A model generated the notes under the pieces. It saw only the letters and a list, made by a program, of their open reading frames with translations, did not search any database and was not told the origin of the DNA. From contig DFES01000186.1 of assembly GCA_002369175.1 (NCBI GenBank), forward strand, positions 1-12,850: a DNA stretch of 12,850 nucleotides, given 5' to 3'. A program made the position numbers and the translations under genes. The stretch's first letter is position 1; every line of letters starts with the position of its first letter. This document shows, piece after piece, positions 6,185 through 12,850 of this stretch. Source of the DNA: Selenomonadaceae bacterium UBA3796 (GTDB lineage: Bacteria > Bacillota > Negativicutes > Selenomonadales > Selenomonadaceae).

Positions 6185-7327
6185 ATGAATCCTTTTGCAG
6201 CATTGGGGTTGAGGGAGGAGCTGGTTTCTGCCCTGGCAAAAGAGCATATCGAACATCCAATGGAGATACAGGCGGAGGCCATTCCTCTCATTCTCAGGAA
6301 TCGGAATGTCATTGGACAGGCACCCACTGGGACTGGAAAGACATTGGCCTATCTGCTGCCCCTTCTGCAGCGGGCGGATCCTCTCCTGCCCCTGGCGCAG
6401 GCCGTGATCCTGGCTCCTACTTACGAGCTCGCCATGCAGATTGCCCGTACGGCGCAGCAGCTTGCAGATGATGCGGGGCTTGCGGTGAAGGTGCTTGGAC
6501 TCATCGGCGGGGCGAATATTGCCCGTCAGATGGAGAAGCTCAAGAAGAAACCGCAGGTGATCGTGGGCTCTGCGGGGCGCATTTTGGAACTTTCCCGCAA
6601 GGGGAAACTCAAACTGAGTCATGTGAACTGCCTGGTATTGGATGAGTTCGACCGTCTTCTGGATGACCAGAATGTGAAAACCGTGGCGGATTTGGTTCGG
6701 GAATTGCCGGAAACGGGCGTACAATTCCTGATGTTTTCGGCAACTGCGCCGAAGAAAGCCCGGGAGCGGGCAGATTTCCTGGAGCATCCCGAGTTCATCC
6801 GGGTGAAGGACATCCCTGCTGAAACCGGCGAAAGGGACGATTTTTATATGATGGTGCCCTTTCGAAATAAGATCGAGAGCATACGAAAACTTGCCAGAAC
6901 CCTTCCAGTGAAAAAAGGACTGGTCTTCATCAACAAGGCCTTCGATGCGGAACGCGCTTTGTGGAAGCTCCGCTATGAGGGCCTTCGCGTGGAGTCTCTC
7001 CTGGGAAGTGCCGACAAGATGGCGAGAAAAAAGGCCATCGAGAGTTTTCAGAAGGGGAGGATCCAGCTTCTTCTCTCCACGGATCTTGCCGCGAGAGGGC
7101 TGGATATTCCTGATGTGGACTATGTGTTCAATCTGGATCTTCCGGAATCGGCGGATGTCTATCGGCATCGGGCAGGACGGACCGCCAGGGCAGGGGCAAA
7201 GGGTGCCGTCATAACTCTGGCGGACAACAAGGAGGCCGTGAAGCTGGAGCTTTTGGAGCAGAAGCTGGGCATTGCGCTGAAACCACTCAAAAAGACAGCA
7301 CGGCCTGTGAGGAAAAAGAAGCTATAG
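6185..7327 (+). CDS. DEAD-box RNA helicase (DEFD variant, YfmL-like)
   Basis: ATP-dependent RNA helicase of superfamily 2. At 380 residues it consists of the two RecA lobes and almost nothing else, apart from a short basic tail (ARPVRKKKL). Motifs: a Q motif with HPMEIQAEAIP, motif I APTGTGKT (46-53), Ia PTYELA instead of PTRELA, Ib SAGR instead of TPGR, motif II DEFD (153-156) instead of DEAD, motif III SAT, motif V STDLAARGLDIPDV and motif VI HRAGRTARAG (328-337). The compact size, the LIGGANIARQMEKLKKKP stretch and the non-DEAD motif II resemble my memory of Bacillus YfmL, a helicase linked to 50S assembly; this is an inference. An ATG at 6155 overlaps the topB stop (ATGA), but the ATG at 6185 has AAAGGA six bases upstream and gives the usual N-terminus MNPFAALGL. 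Probably co-transcribed with topB. Confidence 0.93.
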   Translation: MNPFAALGLREELVSALAKEHIEHPMEIQAEAIPLILRNRNVIGQAPTGTGKTLAYLLPLLQRADPLLPLAQAVILAPTYELAMQIARTAQQLADDAGLAVKVLGLIGGANIARQMEKLKKKPQVIVGSAGRILELSRKGKLKLSHVNCLVLDEFDRLLDDQNVKTVADLVRELPETGVQFLMFSATAPKKARERADFLEHPEFIRVKDIPAETGERDDFYMMVPFRNKIESIRKLARTLPVKKGLVFINKAFDAERALWKLRYEGLRVESLLGSADKMARKKAIESFQKGRIQLLLSTDLAARGLDIPDVDYVFNLDLPESADVYRHRAGRTARAGAKGAVITLADNKEAVKLELLEQKLGIALKPLKKTARPVRKKKL

Positions 7328-7363
7328 GCTGTAGGAAGCGAGAAAAAACCTGGAGGGAATTTT

Positions 7364-8698
7364 TTGGAGATAGGGCCGATACTGCTCAAATTGGCAATTG
7401 TTTTCTTTCTCATATTCATGAACGGCTTTTTTGTGGCGGCAGAATTCGCCTGTGTCAAGATACGTCCGTCCCGGATTGAGACACTTATACAGGAAGGCAA
7501 CAAGCGGGCGAAATATGCCAAGGAGCTCACGGATCATCTGGATGCATCCCTGTCGGTGACGCAGCTTGGCATTACTCTGGCTTCTCTTGGCCTGGGCTGG
7601 GTAGGGGAGCCTTTTGTGGCGATGCTCATTCTGCCGATTGCCTCCTCATTGGGGCTGGATGAAAGCGTCGGACATACCATCTCTTTGGTATTGGGGTTTG
7701 CCGTTATCACCGCAATGCATATCATCCTGGGCGAGCTCACGCCGAAATCCATGGCCATTCAGGATGTGGAACGCATCGTTTTGGCTGTGGCGCTTCCCCT
7801 GCTCATCTTCGGGCGCATCATGCATCCCTTTGTCTGGCTCCTGAACCATCTGGCGAACTGGGTGCTTCATCGCATGGGCTTCCAGGGAGCCAGTGAAGGT
7901 GAGGAAGCTCATACAGAGGAGGAAATCCGACTTTTGATGGAGGAAAGCCATCGTCAGGGGCTTATCGATGACACGGAAGTGGATTTCGTGGACAATGTGT
8001 TTGATTTCACGGAACTCAATGTGCGGGAGATCATGGTGCCCAGGACGGATATGGTATGCCTTTATCTGGAAGACAGCCTGGAGGAGAATCTCGCCATCAT
8101 CATGGAAGAGCAGCTCACTCGCTATCCCTTGTGCCGGGAGGATAAGGATCATATCATAGGCTTTCTCCATGTGAAGGATCTCATGCAGTTTCTCTACAGC
8201 GGCAGGCGTCCCAATATCAGAAAGCTTGCCCGCAAGGCGCTGGTGGTGCCGGAGAGCATGGATGTAAGTGTTCTCCTCAAAATGATGCAGCAGCGACGCT
8301 CCCAGCTGGCTGTTGTGGTGGATGAATATGGCGGGACGGCGGGCATGGTAACCATTGAGGACATCGTAGAGGAAATCGTGGGCGATATCCAGGATGAGTT
8401 TGACGAGGAGCGTCCCATGGCAGAGGCCAGAGGCGGCAACATCTACTCTGTGGATGCGAAGCTCCTTTTGGAGGAACTGGAGGATGTCCTGGAAATCGAG
8501 ATCGAGGACGAGGATGTGGATTCTGTGGGCGGCTGGCTCAACGACCAGATCGGAGGGGATCCCAAAGTAGGGCAGATGGCGGCTTTTGGCGGAAATCTCT
8601 TCTATGTGGAGGAGGTGGATGGAGTCCGCATCACTCGCGTATTGGTGCGCTTGGTGCAGGATTTGCAGGAGGCGCATGAAGAGATTGAAGGCAAGTGA
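7364..8698 (+). CDS. CNNM/DUF21 membrane protein with CBS pair and CorC/HlyC domain
   Basis: Inner-membrane protein of the CNNM/CorC family ('hemolysin C family'), associated with Mg2+/Co2+ transport or efflux. Domain order over 444 residues: an N-terminal transmembrane DUF21 domain with hydrophobic spans at about 5-27, 62-95, 103-122 and 136-165, containing FMNGFFVAAEFA and the conserved GELTPKS (123-129); an acidic linker; a CBS pair at about 222-342 including MVPRTDM and DEYGGTAGMVTIEDIVEEIVGDI-type sequence; and a C-terminal CorC_HlyC domain from about 355 to 433 (VGGWLNDQIG). The start is TTG with GGAGGG at 7352-7357, six bases upstream. The first internal Met lies within the first membrane span, so the TTG start is needed for an intact first segment. 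It lies 36 bases after the helicase and 37 before the hexokinase. The hemolysin label is historical; ion specificity cannot be told from the sequence. Confidence 0.92.
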   Translation: MEIGPILLKLAIVFFLIFMNGFFVAAEFACVKIRPSRIETLIQEGNKRAKYAKELTDHLDASLSVTQLGITLASLGLGWVGEPFVAMLILPIASSLGLDESVGHTISLVLGFAVITAMHIILGELTPKSMAIQDVERIVLAVALPLLIFGRIMHPFVWLLNHLANWVLHRMGFQGASEGEEAHTEEEIRLLMEESHRQGLIDDTEVDFVDNVFDFTELNVREIMVPRTDMVCLYLEDSLEENLAIIMEEQLTRYPLCREDKDHIIGFLHVKDLMQFLYSGRRPNIRKLARKALVVPESMDVSVLLKMMQQRRSQLAVVVDEYGGTAGMVTIEDIVEEIVGDIQDEFDEERPMAEARGGNIYSVDAKLLLEELEDVLEIEIEDEDVDSVGGWLNDQIGGDPKVGQMAAFGGNLFYVEEVDGVRITRVLVRLVQDLQEAHEEIEGK

Positions 8699-8735
8699 GA
8701 GATATTTGTTTGCAATGGGAAGAGGAGGATTTGTT

Positions 8736-10025
8736 ATGGCATTCAATCAGGAAAAATTTCAATCGATCATTGACGAGTTTACCATTGACGGGGAACGCCT
8801 GCAGGAGATTGCGGCGAATTTTCGGCAGGATTTGAAGCTAGGGTTGAAGTCTCCCGATGAATCATCACTTCGGATGCTCAAGTCCTATGTGGGTCTTCCG
8901 ACGGGGAAGGAGCAGGGGGAATACCTTGCGTTGGATTTCGGCGGCACGAATGTGCGTGTGCTGCGCATCCGACTGGAGGGCAAAGGAAAATTTGAAGTGG
9001 TGAAGCGCGTGGGAAAACCTCTTCGGGTAGAGGGCATATACGATTATGTGGGGCTTGGCTCCAAGGCAGAGGACATGTTTGACTTCCTTGCGGAGCTCAT
9101 TGACGAGGCTGTAGACGGAGATCATGAGACGAAGTATCTCCTGGGACATACCTTTTCTTTCCCCTCGGAACAAACGGATCTCTACAATGCGAAGCTCATC
9201 ATCTGGACGAAGGAGTTCGCTACGGCAGATGTGGAAGGAAAAGTGGTCAACGACCTGCTCAAGGACGCCCTTGCCCGTAAAGGCTTGGGGAATGTGGAGC
9301 CTGTTGCCGTCATCAACGACACGGTGGCGGTTCTTCTCTCGGCGGCCTATAAGCAGGAGGATGTCTACATTGGTTCCATTTATGCCACGGGGCATAATAC
9401 ATGCTATCTGGAGCCATATGCGGAGTCTGCCGAGGCACCCATGATATTGAATCTGGAATCCGGAGGCTTTTCGAAGCTGGCTCCGAACCGCTACGACGTA
9501 ATGCTGGATGAGGCATCGGAGAAACCGGGCGAGCAGAGATTGGAGAAGATGGCATCGGGCCGTTACATGGGAGATCTTTTCAGCATGGCTCTTTCCCTGC
9601 TCTTTGGTGATGCACAGTGGCGCTATGGATTCACCAGTATCGATATGTCCGGGATTATCAGTGATGAGAGCCGGGAACTCAGTGAGGTCGTTCGCATTGT
9701 CTCCAGCAGAACCGGCAGGGAGCCGGATGTGGAGGAATGCCGCGATATCCAAAAGCTTGCCAAGGCCATTCTGGCTCGTTCGGCGCGCCTTGTGACAGCC
9801 ACCTTTGTGGGCATCATCTGGCAGCTTGCCGGAAAGGGTGAGGTGCAGAACCAGCATATTGCTGTGGACGGGTCGGTTTATGAAAAGATGCCGGGGGCAA
9901 AGGAGAACATCATGCGTGCTCTTTCCGAACTTCTGGGAGAGGATGCTCCGAAGGTGGACACGATTCTCGACAACGGAGGTTCCGGACTTGGGGCAGCCAT
10001 TGCCGCGGCCATGGCGCAGAAATAA
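8736..10025 (+). CDS. Hexokinase of the eukaryotic (HK1/HK2) family
   Basis: ATP-dependent phosphorylation of glucose or other hexoses in the cytoplasm. At 429 residues it is close to a single yeast or glucokinase-type unit and is not a ROK or bacterial Glk protein. Evidence: LPTGKEQGEYLALDFGGTN (phosphate-1 motif at 67-72), the sugar-binding TFSFP (139-143) and WTK (157-159), the catalytic Asp195 in INDTVA, ATGHN at 217-221, Glu241 in LESGGF, Glu270 in PGEQRLEK followed by MASGRYMGDL, and the C-terminal HIAVDGSVYEKMPG and DNGGSGLGAA. The sugar contacts of human glucokinase (Ser151, Thr168, Lys169, Asn204, Asp205, Asn231, Glu256, Glu290) all have equivalents (Ser141, Thr158, Lys159, Asn194, Asp195, Asn221, Glu241, Glu270). 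Odd: the phosphate-loop GTG is ATG (Ala217), and TKGF is TKEF. The start is ATG with AGGAGG at 8723-8728, seven bases upstream. An in-frame ATG at 8715 lacks a good binding site. Similar enzymes are known in some bacteria such as Bacteroides. Confidence 0.93.
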   Translation: MAFNQEKFQSIIDEFTIDGERLQEIAANFRQDLKLGLKSPDESSLRMLKSYVGLPTGKEQGEYLALDFGGTNVRVLRIRLEGKGKFEVVKRVGKPLRVEGIYDYVGLGSKAEDMFDFLAELIDEAVDGDHETKYLLGHTFSFPSEQTDLYNAKLIIWTKEFATADVEGKVVNDLLKDALARKGLGNVEPVAVINDTVAVLLSAAYKQEDVYIGSIYATGHNTCYLEPYAESAEAPMILNLESGGFSKLAPNRYDVMLDEASEKPGEQRLEKMASGRYMGDLFSMALSLLFGDAQWRYGFTSIDMSGIISDESRELSEVVRIVSSRTGREPDVEECRDIQKLAKAILARSARLVTATFVGIIWQLAGKGEVQNQHIAVDGSVYEKMPGAKENIMRALSELLGEDAPKVDTILDNGGSGLGAAIAAAMAQK

Positions 10026-10034
10026 AAGCGTTTT

Positions 10035-10063
10035 GGGGCTGTCTGTGACAGCCCCTGTATTTT
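10035..10063 (+). terminator. Terminator-like hairpin between hexokinase and rpoN
   Basis: GGGGCTGT (10035-10042) pairs perfectly with ACAGCCCC (10048-10055) around a 5-base loop, followed by TGTATTTT. It lies nine bases after the hexokinase stop codon and ends 13 bases before the rpoN start. The T tract is imperfect (a G and an A interrupt it), so partial readthrough into rpoN is plausible. Confidence 0.75.
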
Positions 10064-10074
10064 AAAGGGTACCC
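10064..10074 (+). promoter_or_regulatory. rpoN ribosome binding site inside a GGGTACCC palindrome
   Basis: AAAGGG (10064-10069) is the only Shine-Dalgarno-like stretch before the rpoN ATG (spacing 7). Its GGG is the left half of GGGTACCC (10067-10074). The site is weaker than those of neighbouring genes and directly abuts the hairpin at 10035-10055. Low rpoN translation, or control by the hairpin, is an inference. Confidence 0.45.
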
Positions 10075-10076
10075 AT

Positions 10077-11438
10077 ATGGAACAGTCATTGCGCATGAAG
10101 CACAGCCAGCATCTGGCCATGACGATGCATCTGCAGCAGGCCATACAGATGCTGCAGATGTCAACCCAGGAGCTTCGGGATGCTGTTGAAAAAGAATATA
10201 TGGAAAATCCCGTTCTGGAACTGGATTACAGTTCCCCGGGAGGAGATGAGGAACCCGGAGCGGAACGGGGGGAGGATATTTCACCACTGACGGATTACAT
10301 GGATGGAGAAGAACATTTATCAGAACATTTTGCGGATTACGAAAATCGACCCATGGAGCCGAGGGACCCTATGGGTATTACATTGGAAGATGAAATCATG
10401 GAGCAGGTGGAGTTTTCCTTTTCTGACGAAGATGAGAAGGCGATTGCGGTATTTATGGTCGGTTCCATGGATGAGCGGGGCTATCTCATGGTATCGATTC
10501 CGGAAATCATGAGGGTCACGGGAGCAGAGGAAACAGCGGTCAGGAAGGTGCTTCGGCGCATTCAGGAGTTTGAGCCTGCAGGGATTGGAGCAAGAGATCT
10601 GAAAGAATGTCTTCGCATACAGGCAGAGAGGCGGGGAATCTATGAGGGGCTTGTGGCTGCGCTTATTGACCGTCATCTTGAGGCAGTGGCTGACTCCCGG
10701 ATCAAGGATATCGCTGCGGCGGAGAGGGAAAGGCCGGAGGATGTGCAGATGGCGGTGGATATCCTCCGAACACTGAACCCGAAACCGGGAAACTCCTATG
10801 GGGCAGATTCCTCGGGGTATATCAGACCGGACGTTTTTGTGAGGAAGGAGGCGGCGGGTTATGTCGTTACCCTCAATGACGATGAGCTTCCCAAACTCCA
10901 TATTTCCAAACTTTATCAGAATGCGGAGCATTTTGACGAGGAGGCGAAGAAATACATCCATCAGCGTGTGAATGCTGCATTGTGGTTTCTTCGGAGCATC
11001 GAACAGCGCCGTCAGACGATATGCCATGTCATGGAGGAAATCGTGCACCGGCAGCGTCCCTGCATGGAACAAGGCATGAAATTCTTGCGCCCCATGACCA
11101 TGAAGCAGGTGGCGGACGGGATTGGCGTCCATGAATCCACAGTGAGCCGCGTGGCAGCGAATAAATACGTGGAACTTCCCTGGGGCATTGTGCCCCTGAG
11201 AAAATTTTTTGCGGCGAATCTTGGGAGGTGTTCCGCCGAGGAGGAATACGCAGCCGTTCAGGTGAAGGCGGCTATGGAAGAGTTCCTCCGGGGCGAGGAT
11301 CCGAAAAAGCCCCTTTCCGACCAGAAGCTGGCCAAGCTTTTGTCAGAAAGGGGAATGAAGATATCCCGCCGCACAGTGATGAAGTATCGGGAGCAGATGG
11401 GATACGCTTCGTCGATGAAGCGGAAGAGATATGGATGA
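10077..11438 (+). CDS. rpoN: RNA polymerase sigma-54 factor
   Basis: Alternative sigma factor for -24/-12 promoters, which need an AAA+ activator. At 453 residues it has the usual length. Region I is at 1-50 and Gln/Met/Leu-rich (QHLAMTMHLQQAIQMLQMS, then ENPVLELD). Region II (51-95) is acidic and variable. The core-binding region spans about 100-290 (LxxLNPKPGNSYG at 230-241). The DNA-binding helix-turn-helix is at about 340-362 (MTMKQVADGIGVHESTVSRV), and the RpoN box is SRRTVMKYRE at 430-439 against the canonical ARRTVAKYRE. In Firmicutes sigma-54 commonly drives mannose-family PTS operons through LevR/ManR activators. A PTS EIID gene lies about 9.5 kb upstream, but no activator gene or clear -24/-12 promoter is visible in this window. 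Transcription must come from upstream through the hairpin or from a promoter within the hexokinase gene. Confidence 0.96.
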   Translation: MEQSLRMKHSQHLAMTMHLQQAIQMLQMSTQELRDAVEKEYMENPVLELDYSSPGGDEEPGAERGEDISPLTDYMDGEEHLSEHFADYENRPMEPRDPMGITLEDEIMEQVEFSFSDEDEKAIAVFMVGSMDERGYLMVSIPEIMRVTGAEETAVRKVLRRIQEFEPAGIGARDLKECLRIQAERRGIYEGLVAALIDRHLEAVADSRIKDIAAAERERPEDVQMAVDILRTLNPKPGNSYGADSSGYIRPDVFVRKEAAGYVVTLNDDELPKLHISKLYQNAEHFDEEAKKYIHQRVNAALWFLRSIEQRRQTICHVMEEIVHRQRPCMEQGMKFLRPMTMKQVADGIGVHESTVSRVAANKYVELPWGIVPLRKFFAANLGRCSAEEEYAAVQVKAAMEEFLRGEDPKKPLSDQKLAKLLSERGMKISRRTVMKYREQMGYASSMKRKRYG

Positions 11439-11552
11439 TCCTGTGCCTGCCCGGAGGGATTCTTATGCGAATTCGTACGGCATGGGAAGTTTGCGCAGAG
11501 GATGGCATAGATACCATAAGAATGCTACAGATAGCGAAAGAAGGCAAGGAAC

Positions 11553-12443
11553 GTGGAAATCAAGGATATGAGAGCCTTTTATGCCATTGTGGAGGAGGGG
11601 AATATCAGCCATGCGGCTCAGCGGCTGGATATTGCCCAGCCTGCACTTTCACGACAGATGAAACGGATGGAAATCGCCCTGGGGGTGCAGCTTTTTGAGC
11701 GGGGGAGCCGCCGCATCCGGCTGACGGATGCGGGGCGGGTTCTCTACAGCCGTGTTGAGAATATTCTTGGCATGGTGGATGGGACTGTGCGGGAAATCAC
11801 GGAAATCGGTTCCGGTGTGGCAGGGACGGTACGCATTGGAACGATTACCACTTCCGGTGCCATGCTCCTTCCGGAACTCCTTGCGGAGTTCCATCGCCGT
11901 TATCCCCAGGTGGATTTCCAGATATGGGAGGCAGATGGCGCCCGCATTCTGGAACTTCTGGACAACCGGGTTGTGGAAATCGCCATAACCAGAACCCAGG
12001 CAGATCCCAAGGTATACGATTCCATCGTGTTGTCCAATGAACCATTGATGCTGATTGCGAACCGGGAGCAGGGGATCGGCGAGGCCGAGGACAGAGTCCG
12101 CATGGCGGAACTGGAAGGAAAGCCCATCATCATCCCCTTGCGGTGGCAGTCAAATTTCATTGCCAATTGCCGCAGGCAGGGGTTTGAGCCGAAAATTGTC
12201 TGCGTCAGCGACAGCATCGTTCAGGATATTCTCCTGGTGAAGATGGGCATGGGCTCTGCCGTCATGCCAGTATCCTCCATGACGCTTCTCACGGACGGAA
12301 ATCTCATATGCAAGCGGCTTGTGGAGCCTGAGATGTCCACGCATACGGTGATTGCATGGCTTAGGAACAGGAGCTTGTCTACGGGAAGCAGGCATCTGTT
12401 GAAAATCTTTCGGGAAATCCATGGGAGGAAGGGAGAAGCATAA
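11553..12443 (+). CDS. LysR-family transcriptional regulator
   Basis: DNA-binding regulator of 296 residues, the standard LysR length. The N-terminal winged helix-turn-helix is at about 1-60, with the typical GNISHAAQRLDIAQPALSRQ (16-35) followed by LGVQLFERGSRRIRLTDAG. A linker helix follows, then an effector-binding domain from about residue 88 (GTVRIGTITTSGAMLLPELL) to 285, with the periplasmic-binding-protein-like fold. The start is GTG with AGAAGG about eight bases upstream; an ATG five codons in has no usable binding site. The effector is unknown. LysR genes usually control an adjacent gene. Here the thioesterase is on the same strand and overlaps by one base (TAATG), so the pair is translationally coupled and the target may be this operon itself or lie beyond the window. 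No divergent partner is present. Confidence 0.94.
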   Translation: MEIKDMRAFYAIVEEGNISHAAQRLDIAQPALSRQMKRMEIALGVQLFERGSRRIRLTDAGRVLYSRVENILGMVDGTVREITEIGSGVAGTVRIGTITTSGAMLLPELLAEFHRRYPQVDFQIWEADGARILELLDNRVVEIAITRTQADPKVYDSIVLSNEPLMLIANREQGIGEAEDRVRMAELEGKPIIIPLRWQSNFIANCRRQGFEPKIVCVSDSIVQDILLVKMGMGSAVMPVSSMTLLTDGNLICKRLVEPEMSTHTVIAWLRNRSLSTGSRHLLKIFREIHGRKGEA

Positions 12444-12850
12444 TGGAAATGGAGAACCTCAAGATTGGAATGAAGCACACAGCGTCAGAGAAGGTGACGG
12501 AGAAGAATACAGCCCTTGCCATGGGAAGCGGCAGCCTTCCCGTATATGCGACACCGGCGATGACCTGTCTTATGGAAAAAGCAGCGGCGGAGCTTGCGGA
12601 AGCGTATTTGCCGGAAGGCTGGACTTCCGTGGGCATTGCCCTCGATATCCGGCACAGCGCACCGACTTCCATGGAGGCGGAAGTGCGGGCAGAGGCACAG
12701 ATCACAGCCATAGACGGGCGAAAAATCACCTATGAAGTCCGCGCGTTTGACGGCAGTGGAGAAATCGGAGCCGGCACGCATCAGCGTTTTGCCGTGCGGA
12801 GGGACAAATTCATGGCGAAGTCAGCGGAGAGAGCCTGTGGGGGCAACTAG
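12443..12850 (+). CDS. Hotdog-fold thioesterase, fluoroacetyl-CoA thioesterase (FlK)-like
   Basis: Probable small acyl-CoA thioesterase of the single hotdog-domain type, 135 residues, complete and ending at the last base of the window. The N-terminus (LKIGMKHTASEKVTEKNTA), GSGSLPVYATPAMTCLMEKAA, SVGIALDIRHSAPT and GRKITYEVRAFD are typical of this family. The catalytic residues of Streptomyces cattleya FlK (Thr42, Glu50, His76) align without gaps, at a constant offset of five, to Thr37, Glu45 and His71. The family is widespread in bacteria that never meet fluoroacetate. The physiological substrate is therefore probably another short acyl-CoA, and the FlK label describes the fold and active site only. 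The start ATG shares its A with the LysR stop codon, with GGGAG seven bases upstream; a second in-frame ATG two codons later is less well placed. Confidence 0.88.
   Translation: MEMENLKIGMKHTASEKVTEKNTALAMGSGSLPVYATPAMTCLMEKAAAELAEAYLPEGWTSVGIALDIRHSAPTSMEAEVRAEAQITAIDGRKITYEVRAFDGSGEIGAGTHQRFAVRRDKFMAKSAERACGGN

Noticed and set aside
6101..7168. 355-codon minus-strand ORF opposite the RNA helicase
   Set aside because: It is the mirror of helicase codons, with no binding site or domain.
7646..8746. 366-codon minus-strand ORF opposite the CNNM gene
   Set aside because: His-rich sequence without domains, fully antisense to a well-supported gene.
8865..9857. 330-codon minus-strand ORF opposite the hexokinase
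   Set aside because: Antisense to a gene with a full catalytic motif set; no independent support.
11473..11496. Sigma-54 promoter (GGCAT...TTTGC) before the LysR gene
   Set aside because: The GG-to-GC distance is 14 rather than 12 bases, and the surrounding match is poor.

Overview
The window looks like an ordinary chromosomal segment of a low-GC-phylum, moderately GC-rich anaerobe. The best fit is a member of the Negativicutes, Selenomonadaceae type (Selenomonas or Mitsuokella-like). This placement is an inference from protein character: a clostridial-type LysA, a long TopB with two zinc ribbons, sigma-54 near a mannose-family PTS, and frequent TTG/GTG starts with strong AGGAGG-type ribosome binding sites. 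It does not rest on a marker gene. Coding density is high and the longest gene-free stretch is about 230 bases. I saw no rRNA, tRNA, CRISPR array, insertion sequence or phage gene.

Layout. (1) 1-539 is the C-terminal part of a mannose/fructose/sorbose-family PTS EIID subunit, ending in an intrinsic terminator. (2) 727-1692 is pfkA (6-phosphofructokinase) with its own sigma-70-like promoter. It ends at a perfect 14-bp bidirectional terminator shared with a convergent minus-strand unit. (3) 3492-1743 on the minus strand holds lysA (diaminopimelate decarboxylase) followed by a small coiled-coil protein of unknown function. (4) A 233-bp divergent intergenic region (3493-3725) carries a near-consensus lysA promoter, a palindrome on its -10 box, and a second perfect inverted repeat upstream of the topB -10 box. 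(5) 3726-10025 on the plus strand is a close-packed series: topB (topoisomerase III), a DEAD-box RNA helicase, a CNNM/CorC-HlyC membrane protein and a eukaryotic-type hexokinase. A terminator-like hairpin follows it. (6) 10077-12850 on the plus strand holds rpoN (sigma-54), a LysR-family regulator and a hotdog thioesterase of the fluoroacetyl-CoA thioesterase type, the last two overlapping by one base.

How the genes relate. Three carbohydrate genes lie within 10 kb: a PTS subunit that brings in phosphorylated sugar, a hexokinase that phosphorylates free hexose, and phosphofructokinase. They sit with rpoN, the sigma factor that in many Firmicutes drives mannose-family PTS operons. The other genes (lysA, topB, RNA helicase, CNNM protein) are housekeeping. 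I do not see a clear new defence, mobile or biosynthetic system. The points worth a second look are the eukaryotic-type hexokinase with a Gly-to-Ala change in its phosphate loop, the hairpin directly in front of rpoN, the palindromes in the lysA/topB control region, the repeats in the pfkA leader, and the coupled LysR-thioesterase pair.
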